This document shows, one piece after another, positions 9,423 through 17,388 of a DNA stretch of 64,000 nt. Every line of letters begins with the position of its first letter. Positions within the stretch are counted from its first letter, which is position 1. The notes under the pieces are model-generated. The model had not been told where the DNA came from, searched no databases, and saw nothing but the letters and a program-made list of their open reading frames with translations. The position numbers and the translations under genes are program-made. Source of the stretch: Gemmatimonadaceae bacterium (GTDB lineage Bacteria > Gemmatimonadota > Gemmatimonadetes > Gemmatimonadales > Gemmatimonadaceae); assembly GCA_019637445.1 (NCBI GenBank), contig JAHBVS010000001.1, positions 1,957,586 through 2,021,585 on the forward strand, written 5' to 3'.

Positions 9423-10214
9423 TCAGATGAGATCGAAGAGCATCGCGAACCCGGCTCCGAGTCCGATGACGGCAATTGCGCGGCGAACCCACTCCTGCCC
9501 GACACGCTGCGCCAACTTGGAGCCGGCGTAACCCCCGAGCCCCGCCCCGACCGCCATCGCCAGGGCGATCGGCCAGTTCACGATCCCCGAGACGGCGAAG
9601 ATCGCCACGGCGACGAGGTTCATCACGCCGCCGCCCCAGTTCTTGAGGCCGTTCATCTGGTGGATGTTCGTGAGCCCCATCAGCCCCAGCGAGGCCAGCA
9701 TCAGGATGCCGGCGCCCGCCCCGAAGTAGCCGCCGTAGACGCTCACCGCGAACTGGTAGACGAGGAACGAGGCGCTCGGCGGCAAGAGCTTGCCGTCCGC
9801 CCCGTTGATCTCGCGGCGCAGGCTGCCAATGCGGGCGAGGACGCGCATCAGCGGCCGCTGCGTCATGAACAGCGCCGTGGCGCCAAGAATCAGCCAAGGC
9901 ACCAGCGCGGCGAACTGCTTCTCTGGCGTCTTGAGCAGCAGCAGCGCGCCTACAATGCCGCCCGCGAACGAGGGCACGGCGAAGGCCTTGGCCCAGCGGC
10001 GGGCCCCAACGAGCTCGCGGCGGTAGCCCCACATCGAGGACATCGTGCCCGGCCAGAGGGCCACCGTCGACGTGGCGTTGGCCACGATCGGCGGCACGCC
10101 CAAGGCGACCAGCGCCGGAAACGTGATCAGCGTGCCCCCGCCGGCGATGGCGTTCATCATCGCGCCGAGGGCGGCGGCGAGGGCGGTAGTCGCGAGGAAG
10201 AGGGGGGAGTCCAC
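9423..10214 (-). CDS. TauE/SafE family membrane transporter
   Basis: 263 aa from a GTG at 10214. Multiple hydrophobic segments (about eight) with the family pattern: a GGGTLITFPALVALG loop after TM1, FAGGIVGALLL, and a second-half GAGAGILMLASLG loop mirroring the first. The family exports sulfite or other sulfur-containing or organic anions, but most members are uncharacterised. A TAGCTT hexamer lies about 26 nt upstream of the GTG. It may be co-transcribed with the downstream decarboxylase, which could suggest export of a small organic anion, but this is speculative. Confidence 0.82.
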   Translation of the reverse strand: MDSPLFLATTALAAALGAMMNAIAGGGTLITFPALVALGVPPIVANATSTVALWPGTMSSMWGYRRELVGARRWAKAFAVPSFAGGIVGALLLLKTPEKQFAALVPWLILGATALFMTQRPLMRVLARIGSLRREINGADGKLLPPSASFLVYQFAVSVYGGYFGAGAGILMLASLGLMGLTNIHQMNGLKNWGGGVMNLVAVAIFAVSGIVNWPIALAMAVGAGLGGYAGSKLAQRVGQEWVRRAIAVIGLGAGFAMLFDLI

Positions 10215-10306
10215 GGGGGTCGACGGGAAGCGATTCCCCGTAAGCTATTCGCGATCGGTCCTGCTGCGGCGATTGCCGTCTCCGCCACTGCGTCGTCCAA
10301 GGCGTG

Positions 10307-11047
10307 ATGACGGTCTCGTACATTCGCAGCCTCACCGCCACGCGCCGTGCTCCGCGGGCCGACCTCCACCTGGGCGGCATCCTCGCCTTCGTGGCCGGCG
10401 CCGCGAACGCCGGGGCCTTCCTGGCCGTGGGCCAGTACACCTCGCACATGACAGGCGTGGTCTCGGCCATGGCGGACGCGGTCGTTCTAGGCCACATGCC
10501 GCTGGTCTGGCTGGGACTCGGCTCGCTGCTCTCCTTTCTTGCGGGGGCAGCGACCACGGCCGTCCTGGTCAACTTCGCCCGCCGCCGCGACCTCGCCAGC
10601 GCCTTCGCCCTGCCGCTGATCCTCGAGTCGGCCCTGCTGCTGGCGTTTGGGCTTCTCGGCCTTCAGATGCGCAACCTGCAGACAGTGGTGGTGCCGCTGA
10701 CGGTCGTGCTGCTCTGCTTCACGATGGGGCTGCAGAACGCGGTGATCACCAAGCTCTCCGGCGCGGTCATCCGTACCACCCACGTCACGGGCATCGTGAC
10801 GGACCTCGGCATCGAGCTCGGGAAGCTGGCGTACTGGAACCGCTCCCGCCGCGACCCCGGCTTCGCCGTGCTGGCGGATCGGGAGCGGATGCGCGTGCTC
10901 GCGGCGCTGCTGGTGGCGTTCTTCGGGGGTGGTGTACTGGGGGCGATCGGCTTCGGGGCGCTGGGCTACTCGGCCACGATTCCGCTCGCGCTCGGTCTTC
11001 TCGCCATTGGGTTGGTCCCCGCCATCGACGACCTGCGAGGTCGTTAG
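10307..11047 (+). CDS. DUF1275 (YoaK-type) membrane protein
   Basis: 246 aa; ATG at 10307 is chosen over an adjacent GTG at 10304. Six or so TM segments with DUF1275 landmarks: GGILAFVAGAANAGAFLAVGQYTSHMTG near the N-terminus, and GLQNAVITKLSGAVIRTTHVTG in the middle. The function of the family is unknown; it is a small integral inner-membrane protein. It is divergent from the TauE gene with a 92-bp spacer and lies upstream of gltA on the same strand, but the 90-bp gap makes co-transcription uncertain. Confidence 0.85.
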   Translation: MTVSYIRSLTATRRAPRADLHLGGILAFVAGAANAGAFLAVGQYTSHMTGVVSAMADAVVLGHMPLVWLGLGSLLSFLAGAATTAVLVNFARRRDLASAFALPLILESALLLAFGLLGLQMRNLQTVVVPLTVVLLCFTMGLQNAVITKLSGAVIRTTHVTGIVTDLGIELGKLAYWNRSRRDPGFAVLADRERMRVLAALLVAFFGGGVLGAIGFGALGYSATIPLALGLLAIGLVPAIDDLRGR

Positions 11048-11137
11048 ATTTCAGGGTAGCGGCCTCTCCTGGCCGTCCGCCCAGCCGGCGCCCTGCCACG
11101 GCTTGGGCCTGAACCCCCCAGCTTGAGACCCGTACCG

Positions 11138-12475
11138 ATGGCTGCATCCGACGCCAAGGCCGCCCCGCAGGGCGACCATCTTGAGATCAAGGACTCGCGC
11201 ACCGGGAAGATCTACTACGCCCCGATCACCGACGAGACCATCCGCACCGCCGACCTGAAGCAGATCAAGGTCAATGCCGACGACTTCGGCATCATGGGCT
11301 ACGACCCGGCGTTCATGAACACCGCGTCCTGTCGGTCGGCCATCACCTTCATCGACGGCGACAAGGGCATCCTGCGCTACCGCGGCTACCCGATCGAGCA
11401 GCTCGCCGAGCACTCGAACTTCCTGGAAGTGGCCTGGCTGCTTCGCAATGGCGAGCTGCCGACGCAGAAGGAATACGACGAGTGGCAGTACCACATCACG
11501 TACCACACGTACGTGCACGAGAACATCAAGCGCTTCATGGAGGGCTTCCGCTACGACGCCCATCCGATGTCGATGCTCACGGCCGGCGTCGCGGCGCTCT
11601 CGTCCTTCTATCCGGCGTCAAAGGACATCCACGACAAGACGGAGCGCGACATCGCGTTCATCCGGCTGCTGGCCAAGATGCCGACGCTGGCGGCCTTTGC
11701 GTACCGCCACGTGAAGGGCCTGCCGTATGTCTATCCCGACAACTCGCTGTCGTACTCCGAGAACTTCCTCTCGATGATCGCGCGGATGTCGGAGCCGAAG
11801 TACGAGGCGAACCCGATCTACGCGCGGGCGATCGACATCCTCTTTATCCTGCACGCGGACCACGAGCAGAACTGCTCGACCAACGCGGTGCGCGCCGTTG
11901 GCTCCTCGCACGTGGACCCGTATTCGGCCGTCGCGGCCGGCGTGGCGGCGCTCTACGGCCCGCTGCACGGTGGCGCCAACGAGGCCGTGCTGCGCATGCT
12001 CGAGGAGATCGGCGATGTGAAGAACATCCCGGCCTTCATCGATGGCGTGAAGACGGGCAAGGGCAACCGCCTGATGGGCTTCGGCCATCGCGTCTACAAG
12101 AGCTACGACCCGCGCGCCAAGATCGTGAAGAAGCTTTGCGACGACGTGCTGAAGGTCGCCGGCCTCACGAAGGACATGGAGATTGCGCTGGAGCTCGAGC
12201 GCATCGCCCTCTCGGATGACTACTTCATCCAGCGCAAGCTCTACCCGAACGTGGACTTCTACACGGGCCTGATCTACCGCGCGATGCACTTCCCCACGGA
12301 CTACTTCACCGTGCTGTTCGCGATTGCGCGCACGGCGGGATGGTTGGCCCAGTGGGAGGAGATGCTCAACGACAAGGAGCAGAAGATCGCGCGTCCGCGT
12401 CAGATCTACACGGGCTTCGATACGCGGGACTACAAGTCGGCGCGGATCGACCTTGGGCACAAGGTTGTGAAGTAG
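11138..12475 (+). CDS. gltA: Citrate synthase
   Basis: 445 aa. Condenses acetyl-CoA and oxaloacetate to citrate, the entry step of the TCA cycle, in the cytoplasm. Landmarks include the N-terminal beta-rich EIKDSRTGKIYYAPI part, FIDGDKGILRYRGYPIEQLAE, the active-site His in YGPLHGGANE, GFGHRVYK, and the catalytic Asp region DFYTGLIYRAM. The N-terminal domain and length are those of the longer, hexameric-type bacterial enzymes. ATG at 11138 is preferred; an in-frame TTG 15 nt upstream is possible. The gene is single and ends just before a strong inverted repeat. Confidence 0.96.
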   Translation: MAASDAKAAPQGDHLEIKDSRTGKIYYAPITDETIRTADLKQIKVNADDFGIMGYDPAFMNTASCRSAITFIDGDKGILRYRGYPIEQLAEHSNFLEVAWLLRNGELPTQKEYDEWQYHITYHTYVHENIKRFMEGFRYDAHPMSMLTAGVAALSSFYPASKDIHDKTERDIAFIRLLAKMPTLAAFAYRHVKGLPYVYPDNSLSYSENFLSMIARMSEPKYEANPIYARAIDILFILHADHEQNCSTNAVRAVGSSHVDPYSAVAAGVAALYGPLHGGANEAVLRMLEEIGDVKNIPAFIDGVKTGKGNRLMGFGHRVYKSYDPRAKIVKKLCDDVLKVAGLTKDMEIALELERIALSDDYFIQRKLYPNVDFYTGLIYRAMHFPTDYFTVLFAIARTAGWLAQWEEMLNDKEQKIARPRQIYTGFDTRDYKSARIDLGHKVVK

Positions 12476-12481
12476 GTGAAC

Positions 12482-12590
12482 GGCAGTCGTAAGTTGTGAG
12501 TGGTGAGTTGTAAGAGTTGAGAGGGGGGCGGCCGCTGCGGCTGCTCCCCTCTCTTCACTCACCACTTACAACTCACCACTTACGACTGCC
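12482..12590. terminator. Long imperfect inverted repeat between convergent gltA and mutY
   Basis: The left arm (12482-12526) and right arm (12546-12590) are near-complementary over about 45 nt, around a GC-rich loop (GGCGGCCGCTGCGGCTG). Each arm is itself built of repeated GTGAGT/GTTGTAAG-like words, so the arms can pair in more than one register. It sits exactly between convergent genes, so a bidirectional terminator role is likely. No U-tract is obvious. The internally repeated pattern also looks like a dispersed intergenic repeat family. Confidence 0.65.
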
Positions 12591-12599
12591 CGTACCCAC

Positions 12600-13415
12600 C
12601 TACAGCGCGGACTCGCGCGACGCACAGATCGTTCTTACAGGGCATGCCCCGCATCGCTTCACCCTCGCCGTGCACACCAGCGCCCCAAGCTCCATCAGCG
12701 CCTGGTTGTGTGTCCACGTCGCCTTGCCCGTGCGCGGCAGCGAGTGCTCGGCGATCTGCCACAGCACCGTAAGGTCACGCGGTCGCTTCGGGTTAAGCCG
12801 CGGCGCAAAGACGCGCGCGAGCACCCTCGCCACGTTCGTGTCCACGAGGGCAGCACGGCGCTCGAATGCGAAGGTGGACACCGCGCCCGCCGTGTAGGCA
12901 CCCACGCCCGGTAGGCGGCGCAGCTTCGCTGCCTCGGCGGGGAGCCACGAGGGTTGGCCGTCCGCTGACAGCGCGATCGGCCCGGCATCGGCCACGTGGT
13001 TGTCGCCCCAGGCGCGTGCGCCCTCGCGGACCACGGCGCGAGAGAGCTTGTGCAGGTTCCGCGCGCGGGCGTAGTAGCCGAGCCCCTTCCACTGCGCGAG
13101 GACGTGGCGCTCCTGCGCGCTCGCCAGCGTCTCGAGGGTGGGGAATCGATGTAGGAATCGCGTCCAGTACTCCAACACGCGGCTGACCTGCGTCTGTTGG
13201 AGCATCAGCTCCGAGACAAGGATTGCGTAGGGATCGCGCGTGCGGCGCCAGGGAAGGTCGCGGGCTTGGCGTCGGTACCAGGCGCGAAGCTTCGTGCCGA
13301 AGTCACGGAGCGATATGCTGTTGAGATGCAGGGCGCTCGAACCGCGTCGCTCGATGCGGATCTTCCCCACACGCCCCAGCCTCGGAGCGGCGCCTCGCGT
13401 CAGTGCGGATCCCAC
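12600..13415 (-). CDS. mutY: A/G-specific adenine DNA glycosylase
   Basis: 271 aa if the GTG at 13415 is used. It removes adenine mispaired with 8-oxoguanine. Landmarks: the catalytic Glu in SELMLQQTQV, helix-hairpin-helix LPGVGAYTAGAV, the catalytic Asp in LVDTNVARVLARV, and the iron-sulfur ligands CX6CX2CX5C (CTARVKRCGACPVRTIC). It lacks the C-terminal NUDIX-like domain of E. coli MutY that recognises 8-oxoG, so specificity may differ; short forms are known. The GTG overlaps the stop of the upstream nickel transporter gene by 16 bp; another GTG lies at 13370. The true start is uncertain. Confidence 0.9.
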   Translation of the reverse strand: MGSALTRGAAPRLGRVGKIRIERRGSSALHLNSISLRDFGTKLRAWYRRQARDLPWRRTRDPYAILVSELMLQQTQVSRVLEYWTRFLHRFPTLETLASAQERHVLAQWKGLGYYARARNLHKLSRAVVREGARAWGDNHVADAGPIALSADGQPSWLPAEAAKLRRLPGVGAYTAGAVSTFAFERRAALVDTNVARVLARVFAPRLNPKRPRDLTVLWQIAEHSLPRTGKATWTHNQALMELGALVCTARVKRCGACPVRTICASRESAL

Positions 13416-14044
13416 GTCGGCGCCGCCGAAAACAGGCCGCCGTCCACGATCAGCTCGCGCGCGAGCAGAAGCCCGAACACGATGCTCAGCGCACCGGCCG
13501 CCACCCGAATGCCGGTCTGCATCCGCTTCACGCGGCTCGCCGCGTAGAGCGCCGGCGCGGCAAGAATCAGCGTGACCAGCATCATTCCGGCGATGGTGCC
13601 GAGGCCGAACATCAGCAGGTAGAAGAGCGCAGCGGCAGTGCCGCGGATGGTGGCGAGTACCAGGAGCGCGACTGCGGCCGAGCCGGCGAGGCCGTGCACG
13701 ACGCCGATCAGCAGCGGTCGCGCGACCACCGGAGCGTTCTCGTCCTCGTCCGACCGGCGCAGGTTGGCGTAGCCGAGCCCGATCAACATCAGCGCCACGC
13801 CGAACTCGAGGCCGAGACCAATGCGTGCGGGAATCACAAGCCGGAACGCGATGATCGTCCCGCCGAGCAGGAGCAGGGTCAGCGTGTGCCCGACGCCCCA
13901 GAGCGCCCCGATTCCGACGGCACGCGCAAGCCTACGCTCACGCGCGACAATCGCCGTCACCGCGACGACGTGGTCGGCGTCCGTGGCGTGGCGAAGCCCG
14001 AGCAGGGCGCCGAGCAGGATTGGGGCGAGGGCGTCAAACGGCAC
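13400..14044 (-). CDS. Nickel/cobalt transporter, NiCoT-like
   Basis: 214 aa, GTG at 14044. Integral membrane protein with about six TM segments. The NiCoT signature HX4DH is visible as RHATDADHVVAVTAI in the first helix, with a second conserved WGVGHTLTLLL segment. The family imports Ni2+ or Co2+ at high affinity, or exports them in RcnA-like branches. A cobalamin adenosyltransferase elsewhere in the window shows the organism uses cobalt, but there is no direct linkage. A TAGATT hexamer ends 6 nt before the GTG, with no Shine-Dalgarno, suggesting leaderless expression. The downstream mutY start overlaps its end. Confidence 0.83.
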   Translation of the reverse strand: MPFDALAPILLGALLGLRHATDADHVVAVTAIVARERRLARAVGIGALWGVGHTLTLLLLGGTIIAFRLVIPARIGLGLEFGVALMLIGLGYANLRRSDEDENAPVVARPLLIGVVHGLAGSAAVALLVLATIRGTAAALFYLLMFGLGTIAGMMLVTLILAAPALYAASRVKRMQTGIRVAAGALSIVFGLLLARELIVDGGLFSAAPTWDPH

Positions 14045-14056
14045 GCGGGGAATCTA
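14045..14056 (-). promoter_or_regulatory. TAGATT -10-like element 6 nt before the NiCoT GTG
   Basis: On the minus strand TAGATT (14056-14051) is followed by CCCCGC and then the GTG. It fits TAnnnT with the start codon at the expected transcription start. No -35 is obvious. Confidence 0.45.
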
Positions 14057-14127
14057 GCGAGCGGCGGCCGGCGAAGGCCGCTGCGGGACGCCGCCGATGC
14101 GAAGGTCGCCGCCGCGCTGCCGTCCCC

Positions 14128-14817
14128 TTACACGGACCCGTAGCGCGCGTCGTGCGCGGCGTAGTGCGACACCATCATTCCATGCGCCTCGCGGATGGCG
14201 AGCGCACGGTGCGCGCTCGGCAAGCGCCCCGCCAACTCCACCACGGCGTGCACCGCGACCACCGACACCAGTGCTGACGCCGCGCGCACATCCTCCGGCA
14301 TCCGCGGATATCGCAGCGCCAGGAACTGCCCCACGTGCCCGACCAAGGCCTGTTCCATATCGGCGTTGATCTCCGGGCAGTTTCGCTGCACCGCTTGGTG
14401 GACCGGATTGAAGGCCGGCAGCTCCTCGAGCAGGCGCATCTGGGCGCGCAGCACGCGGTCGAAGAGATCCTTCAGCTCGATATGCGCCAAGGTCAGCGGC
14501 ATCGCCTCTTCGTTGGCGCGGCGCACCGCCTCCGCGTATCGCGCCCCCAAGGCCTCGACGATTGCGTCCTTGTTGGGAAAGAAGTGGTAGAGCGATCCCA
14601 TCGACGACTCCGCCCGCTCGGCGATCAACTGCATCGTCGCCGCGTCGACGCCGAGCTCCGCGAAGACCTGCTCGGACGCGTCGAGGATTTGCTCAACCCG
14701 TCGCTGTCCCCGCTCCTGCTGGGGGGCACGGGACGCGCGGTCCGAAGCCTCGGGTGCGACGGTCTCTAGGATGTCGGGCACTGGTTGGGGCTTGGGACGG
14801 GTGGTCGACTTTGCCAT
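14128..14817 (-). CDS. TetR-family repressor of the adjacent efflux operon
   Basis: 229 aa, ATG at 14817. The first ~40 residues are a Pro/Ala-rich lead. The TetR DNA-binding domain follows (QRRVEQILDASEQVFAELGVDAATMQLIAERAESSMGSLYHFFPNKDAIVEAL), with the helix-turn-helix at AESSMGSLYHFF. The C-terminal ligand/dimer domain ends at residue 229. The gene is divergent from a TolC-adaptor-RND operon, and operator-like palindromes lie in the shared region, so it very likely represses that operon and itself. The inducer is unknown. A TATTAT hexamer lies exactly 6 nt before the ATG. Confidence 0.88.
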   Translation of the reverse strand: MAKSTTRPKPQPVPDILETVAPEASDRASRAPQQERGQRRVEQILDASEQVFAELGVDAATMQLIAERAESSMGSLYHFFPNKDAIVEALGARYAEAVRRANEEAMPLTLAHIELKDLFDRVLRAQMRLLEELPAFNPVHQAVQRNCPEINADMEQALVGHVGQFLALRYPRMPEDVRAASALVSVVAVHAVVELAGRLPSAHRALAIREAHGMMVSHYAAHDARYGSV

Positions 14818-14829
14818 GGCCGGATAATA
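14818..14829 (-). promoter_or_regulatory. TATTAT -10-like element of the TetR gene
   Basis: On the minus strand TATTAT (14829-14824) is followed by CCGGCC and the ATG at 14817. The hexamer overlaps the first operator-like site (14828-14843), which would allow autorepression. Confidence 0.5.
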
Positions 14830-14903
14830 GAGGATTCCCTCCACTATTGACAAGTAGTGGAAACCCTCTAATATTTTGGCCCGTATTAGAGGATATCCTC
14901 TAA
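14828..14903. promoter_or_regulatory. Three operator-like sites for the TetR repressor
   Basis: Three related 16-bp inverted repeats lie between tetR and tolC. O1 is TAGAGGATTCCCTCCA (14828-14843). O2 is TAGTGGAAACCCTCTA (14855-14870). O3 is TAGAGGATATCCTCTA (14887-14902), a perfect palindrome that extends to 18 bp (14886-14903). O1 overlaps the repressor's own -10. O2 lies between and partly over the -35/-10 of the efflux promoter. O3 lies just downstream of that -10. This is a standard steric-block arrangement. Confidence 0.75.
14847..14874 (+). promoter_or_regulatory. Sigma70-type promoter of the RND efflux operon
   Basis: A perfect TTGACA (14847-14852) is followed after 16 nt by TAATAT (14869-14874), one base from the consensus TATAAT-type element. 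It is AT-rich compared with its surroundings. It reads into tolC about 90 bp downstream. It is the clearest consensus promoter in the window. Confidence 0.8.
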
Positions 14904-14965
14904 AATGCCGACCTGGCCTTTCTTGTCCAGATCGGGAGTCCACCGAGACACCCAGCCCGAAGCCG

Positions 14966-16306
14966 ATGCGCCACCTCCTTCTATTGACCACCGCCCTCGT
15001 AGCGTCCGCGCCTATCGCCGCGCAGGGTCCGCTCGACGCGTACGTCGACCAGGGTCTCCGACAGAACCTGGGAATCCGACAGCAGGCATTGGCCGTGGCG
15101 CGATCCGAGGCCGCGCAGCGCGAGGCGCTGGGCAACTTCCTGCCCTCGCTCACGCTGAACGCTCGCTACACGAATGTGAACGGGCAGGTCGTGAACCTCG
15201 GCGAGTTGATCAACCCCGCGTTCGGGGCGCTCAACCAGCTGCTTGGCGCGCCTCAGTTCCCGACCGACATCGACCTGCAGTTGCCGCTCAAGCAGGAGAC
15301 GGCGCTGCGGCTCGCGCAGCCGCTGTTCCAGGCGGAGGTCTACTCGGGCTACCGGGCGGCGAGCGCCGCGCGCGAGTCGCAGGATGCGAGCTTTGGCGCC
15401 GCCGAACGAGCGCTGGCCGCGGAGATTCGCTCCGCGTACGTCACGCACCTCAAGGCGCGGCGCGTGCTGGAGATCCGCGACGCCACGCGCGAGGTGCTCG
15501 ACGAGCAGGTGCGCGTGATGGCGCGCTTGGTCGAGGCCGGCCGCGCCACGCCCGATGCGCTCTCGCGCGCGAGGGCCGAGCAGAGCGAGGCTGAGCAGCG
15601 TCAGGCCGAGGCGCGGCAGTTGGTCGCGGCTAGCGCTCAGAGCTTCAACATGATCGTCGGTCGGGCGATCACCGACTCGGTGGCCGTGCTGCCCGACGCT
15701 GCGCTCGGACTTGATGCACTTCCTTCTCTCGATGACGCGCTGAGCCAAGGACTCACGCGACGGGAGGAGTTGCGCGCACTCGACGCCGCCCGCCGCGCCG
15801 CTGACGCCCAGCGCAGCGTGGCGGCCGGCAGCTTCCTGCCGAATCTCGCGCTGGCGGTGGACTACGGCGTGCAGGGGAACGAGTACCGCTTCTCGCGCGA
15901 TGCTGACTTCATGCTCGTGAGCCTCGTGGCGTCGTGGAACCTCTTCAATGGCGGCAAGGATCGCGCACGCGTGCAGCAGGCGCGGATCGACGCCGAGCGC
16001 TACTCGCTGCAAGGCGATGACGCACGACGCGGCGTTGAGCTGCAGGTGCGGCTGGCTTGGCAGGCCGCCGCGGTCGCCCGGCAGGCGATCGAGACCGCGG
16101 AGTCGCAGCGCAGCGCCGCGGAGCGCACCTACGAACTGGTGCGCCGGCGCGCCGAGGAAGGTCTGGCGTCGCCGCTTGAGCTCTCCGAGGCCCGCGTGGC
16201 GCGCACCGCGGCCCAGTTGAACGCAACACTGACCACCTACGACTACTACCTGCGCCGTGTGGAGCTCGACCGGGCCGCCGCGCTCTATCCGAGGACTGCC
16301 CGATGA
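14966..16306 (+). CDS. TolC-family outer-membrane efflux channel
   Basis: 446 aa. ATG at 14966 starts a signal peptide (MRHLLLLTTALVASAPIAAQ). The mature protein has the two-fold TolC repeat of long amphipathic helices (LGIRQQALAVARSEAAQREALGN and VARQAIETAESQRSAAERTYELVRRRAEEGLASPLELSEAR). It forms the outer-membrane exit duct for the adaptor and RND pump encoded immediately downstream. The stop overlaps the adaptor ATG (ATGA), so the genes are translationally coupled. Expression should follow the promoter at 14847 under TetR control. Confidence 0.9.
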   Translation: MRHLLLLTTALVASAPIAAQGPLDAYVDQGLRQNLGIRQQALAVARSEAAQREALGNFLPSLTLNARYTNVNGQVVNLGELINPAFGALNQLLGAPQFPTDIDLQLPLKQETALRLAQPLFQAEVYSGYRAASAARESQDASFGAAERALAAEIRSAYVTHLKARRVLEIRDATREVLDEQVRVMARLVEAGRATPDALSRARAEQSEAEQRQAEARQLVAASAQSFNMIVGRAITDSVAVLPDAALGLDALPSLDDALSQGLTRREELRALDAARRAADAQRSVAAGSFLPNLALAVDYGVQGNEYRFSRDADFMLVSLVASWNLFNGGKDRARVQQARIDAERYSLQGDDARRGVELQVRLAWQAAAVARQAIETAESQRSAAERTYELVRRRAEEGLASPLELSEARVARTAAQLNATLTTYDYYLRRVELDRAAALYPRTAR

Positions 16307-17388
16307 ATGCGCATCGATCTACTCTCACCGCAGCAGTTGCCGTCGCGGCCCTTGTTGCTGTTGCTGCCTGCGGGAACGCACCTGAAGCGGACACCGCCGA
16401 AGCCGCCGCTGCCATTCCGGTTAGGGTTGCGGCACCCGCGTATCGAAGCGCCGAGCCGACTATCGTGCTCACCGGCTTCCTCGGCGCACGCGAGGAGATT
16501 CCGCTCGCCTTCAAGATCGGCGGCGTGGTGGAGCGCGTGACGGCCGTCGGTGGCCAGCGTGTGCAGGCCGGCGAGTTGCTGGCTGCGCTCTCGCTCACGG
16601 AGATTGAGGCGCAGGTCGCCGCGGCGCGTGAGGGCCGCGACAAGGCGCGCCGGGACCTCGCGCGCGTGGAGGTCCTGCATGCGGACAGCGTGGCGACGCT
16701 CTCGCAGCTGCAGGATGCCCGCACTGGCCTCGAGGTCGCTGAGGCGCAGCTGCGCGCCGCGGAGTTCAATCGACAGTACGCCGAGGTGCGGGCGCCGGGT
16801 CCCGGCGTCGTGCTGAAGCGCGCCGTCGACCCTGGCCAGCTGATCGGCCCAGGGGCGCCGGCCTTCTTCTTCCGCGTGGAGCGAAGTGGCATCGTGCTGC
16901 GTGCGGGTGCCGCGGACCGCGATGCCGTGCGCATCCGCGACGGGATGCCCGCCACACTGCGCTTCGATGCGCTGCCCGGCCGGACGTTCTCGGGTCGCGT
17001 GACGCGCGTTGGCGTGGCCGCGGCGCCGACGACGGGTGCCTACGAGGTTGAGATTGAGTTGCAGAATCCGCCGCAGCCGCTTGCCTCGGGGCTGATTGGC
17101 CGCGCAGAACTGACGCCCGCGAGCGGCAGTCCCGTGCTGACGGTGCCGACCGACGCGCTGCTGGAGGTGGACGGCCGCACGGCAACGATCTTCCTCCTCG
17201 GCGGCGACGGCAGCCGCGTACGGCGAGTCAGCGTCGAGGTCCTCTGGCTCGACAACGGAGTCGCGGCGATCGCTGCAGCCCCAGGTGAATCCGTCGCAGT
17301 GGACAGCGCCTCGCGTGTGATTGTCGCCGGCGCCACGCGCCTTTCCGACAGCACGCGTGTTCAGGTCGTGACGGAGCGTGCGCCGTGA
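16303..17388 (+). CDS. RND efflux periplasmic adaptor lipoprotein (HlyD/MFP family)
   Basis: 361 aa. Signal peptide with lipobox LVAVAAC; Cys23 would be lipidated and anchored in the inner membrane. The order of domains is the adaptor standard: barrel-sandwich half (FKIGGVVERVTAVGGQRVQAGELLA), coiled-coil hairpin (about 75-150), second lipoyl half (YAEVRAPGPGVVLKRAVDPGQ), beta-barrel and membrane-proximal domain. It bridges the RND pump and the TolC channel. It overlaps its neighbours by 4 bp on both sides. Confidence 0.9.
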   Translation: MNAHRSTLTAAVAVAALVAVAACGNAPEADTAEAAAAIPVRVAAPAYRSAEPTIVLTGFLGAREEIPLAFKIGGVVERVTAVGGQRVQAGELLAALSLTEIEAQVAAAREGRDKARRDLARVEVLHADSVATLSQLQDARTGLEVAEAQLRAAEFNRQYAEVRAPGPGVVLKRAVDPGQLIGPGAPAFFFRVERSGIVLRAGAADRDAVRIRDGMPATLRFDALPGRTFSGRVTRVGVAAAPTTGAYEVEIELQNPPQPLASGLIGRAELTPASGSPVLTVPTDALLEVDGRTATIFLLGGDGSRVRRVSVEVLWLDNGVAAIAAAPGESVAVDSASRVIVAGATRLSDSTRVQVVTERAP

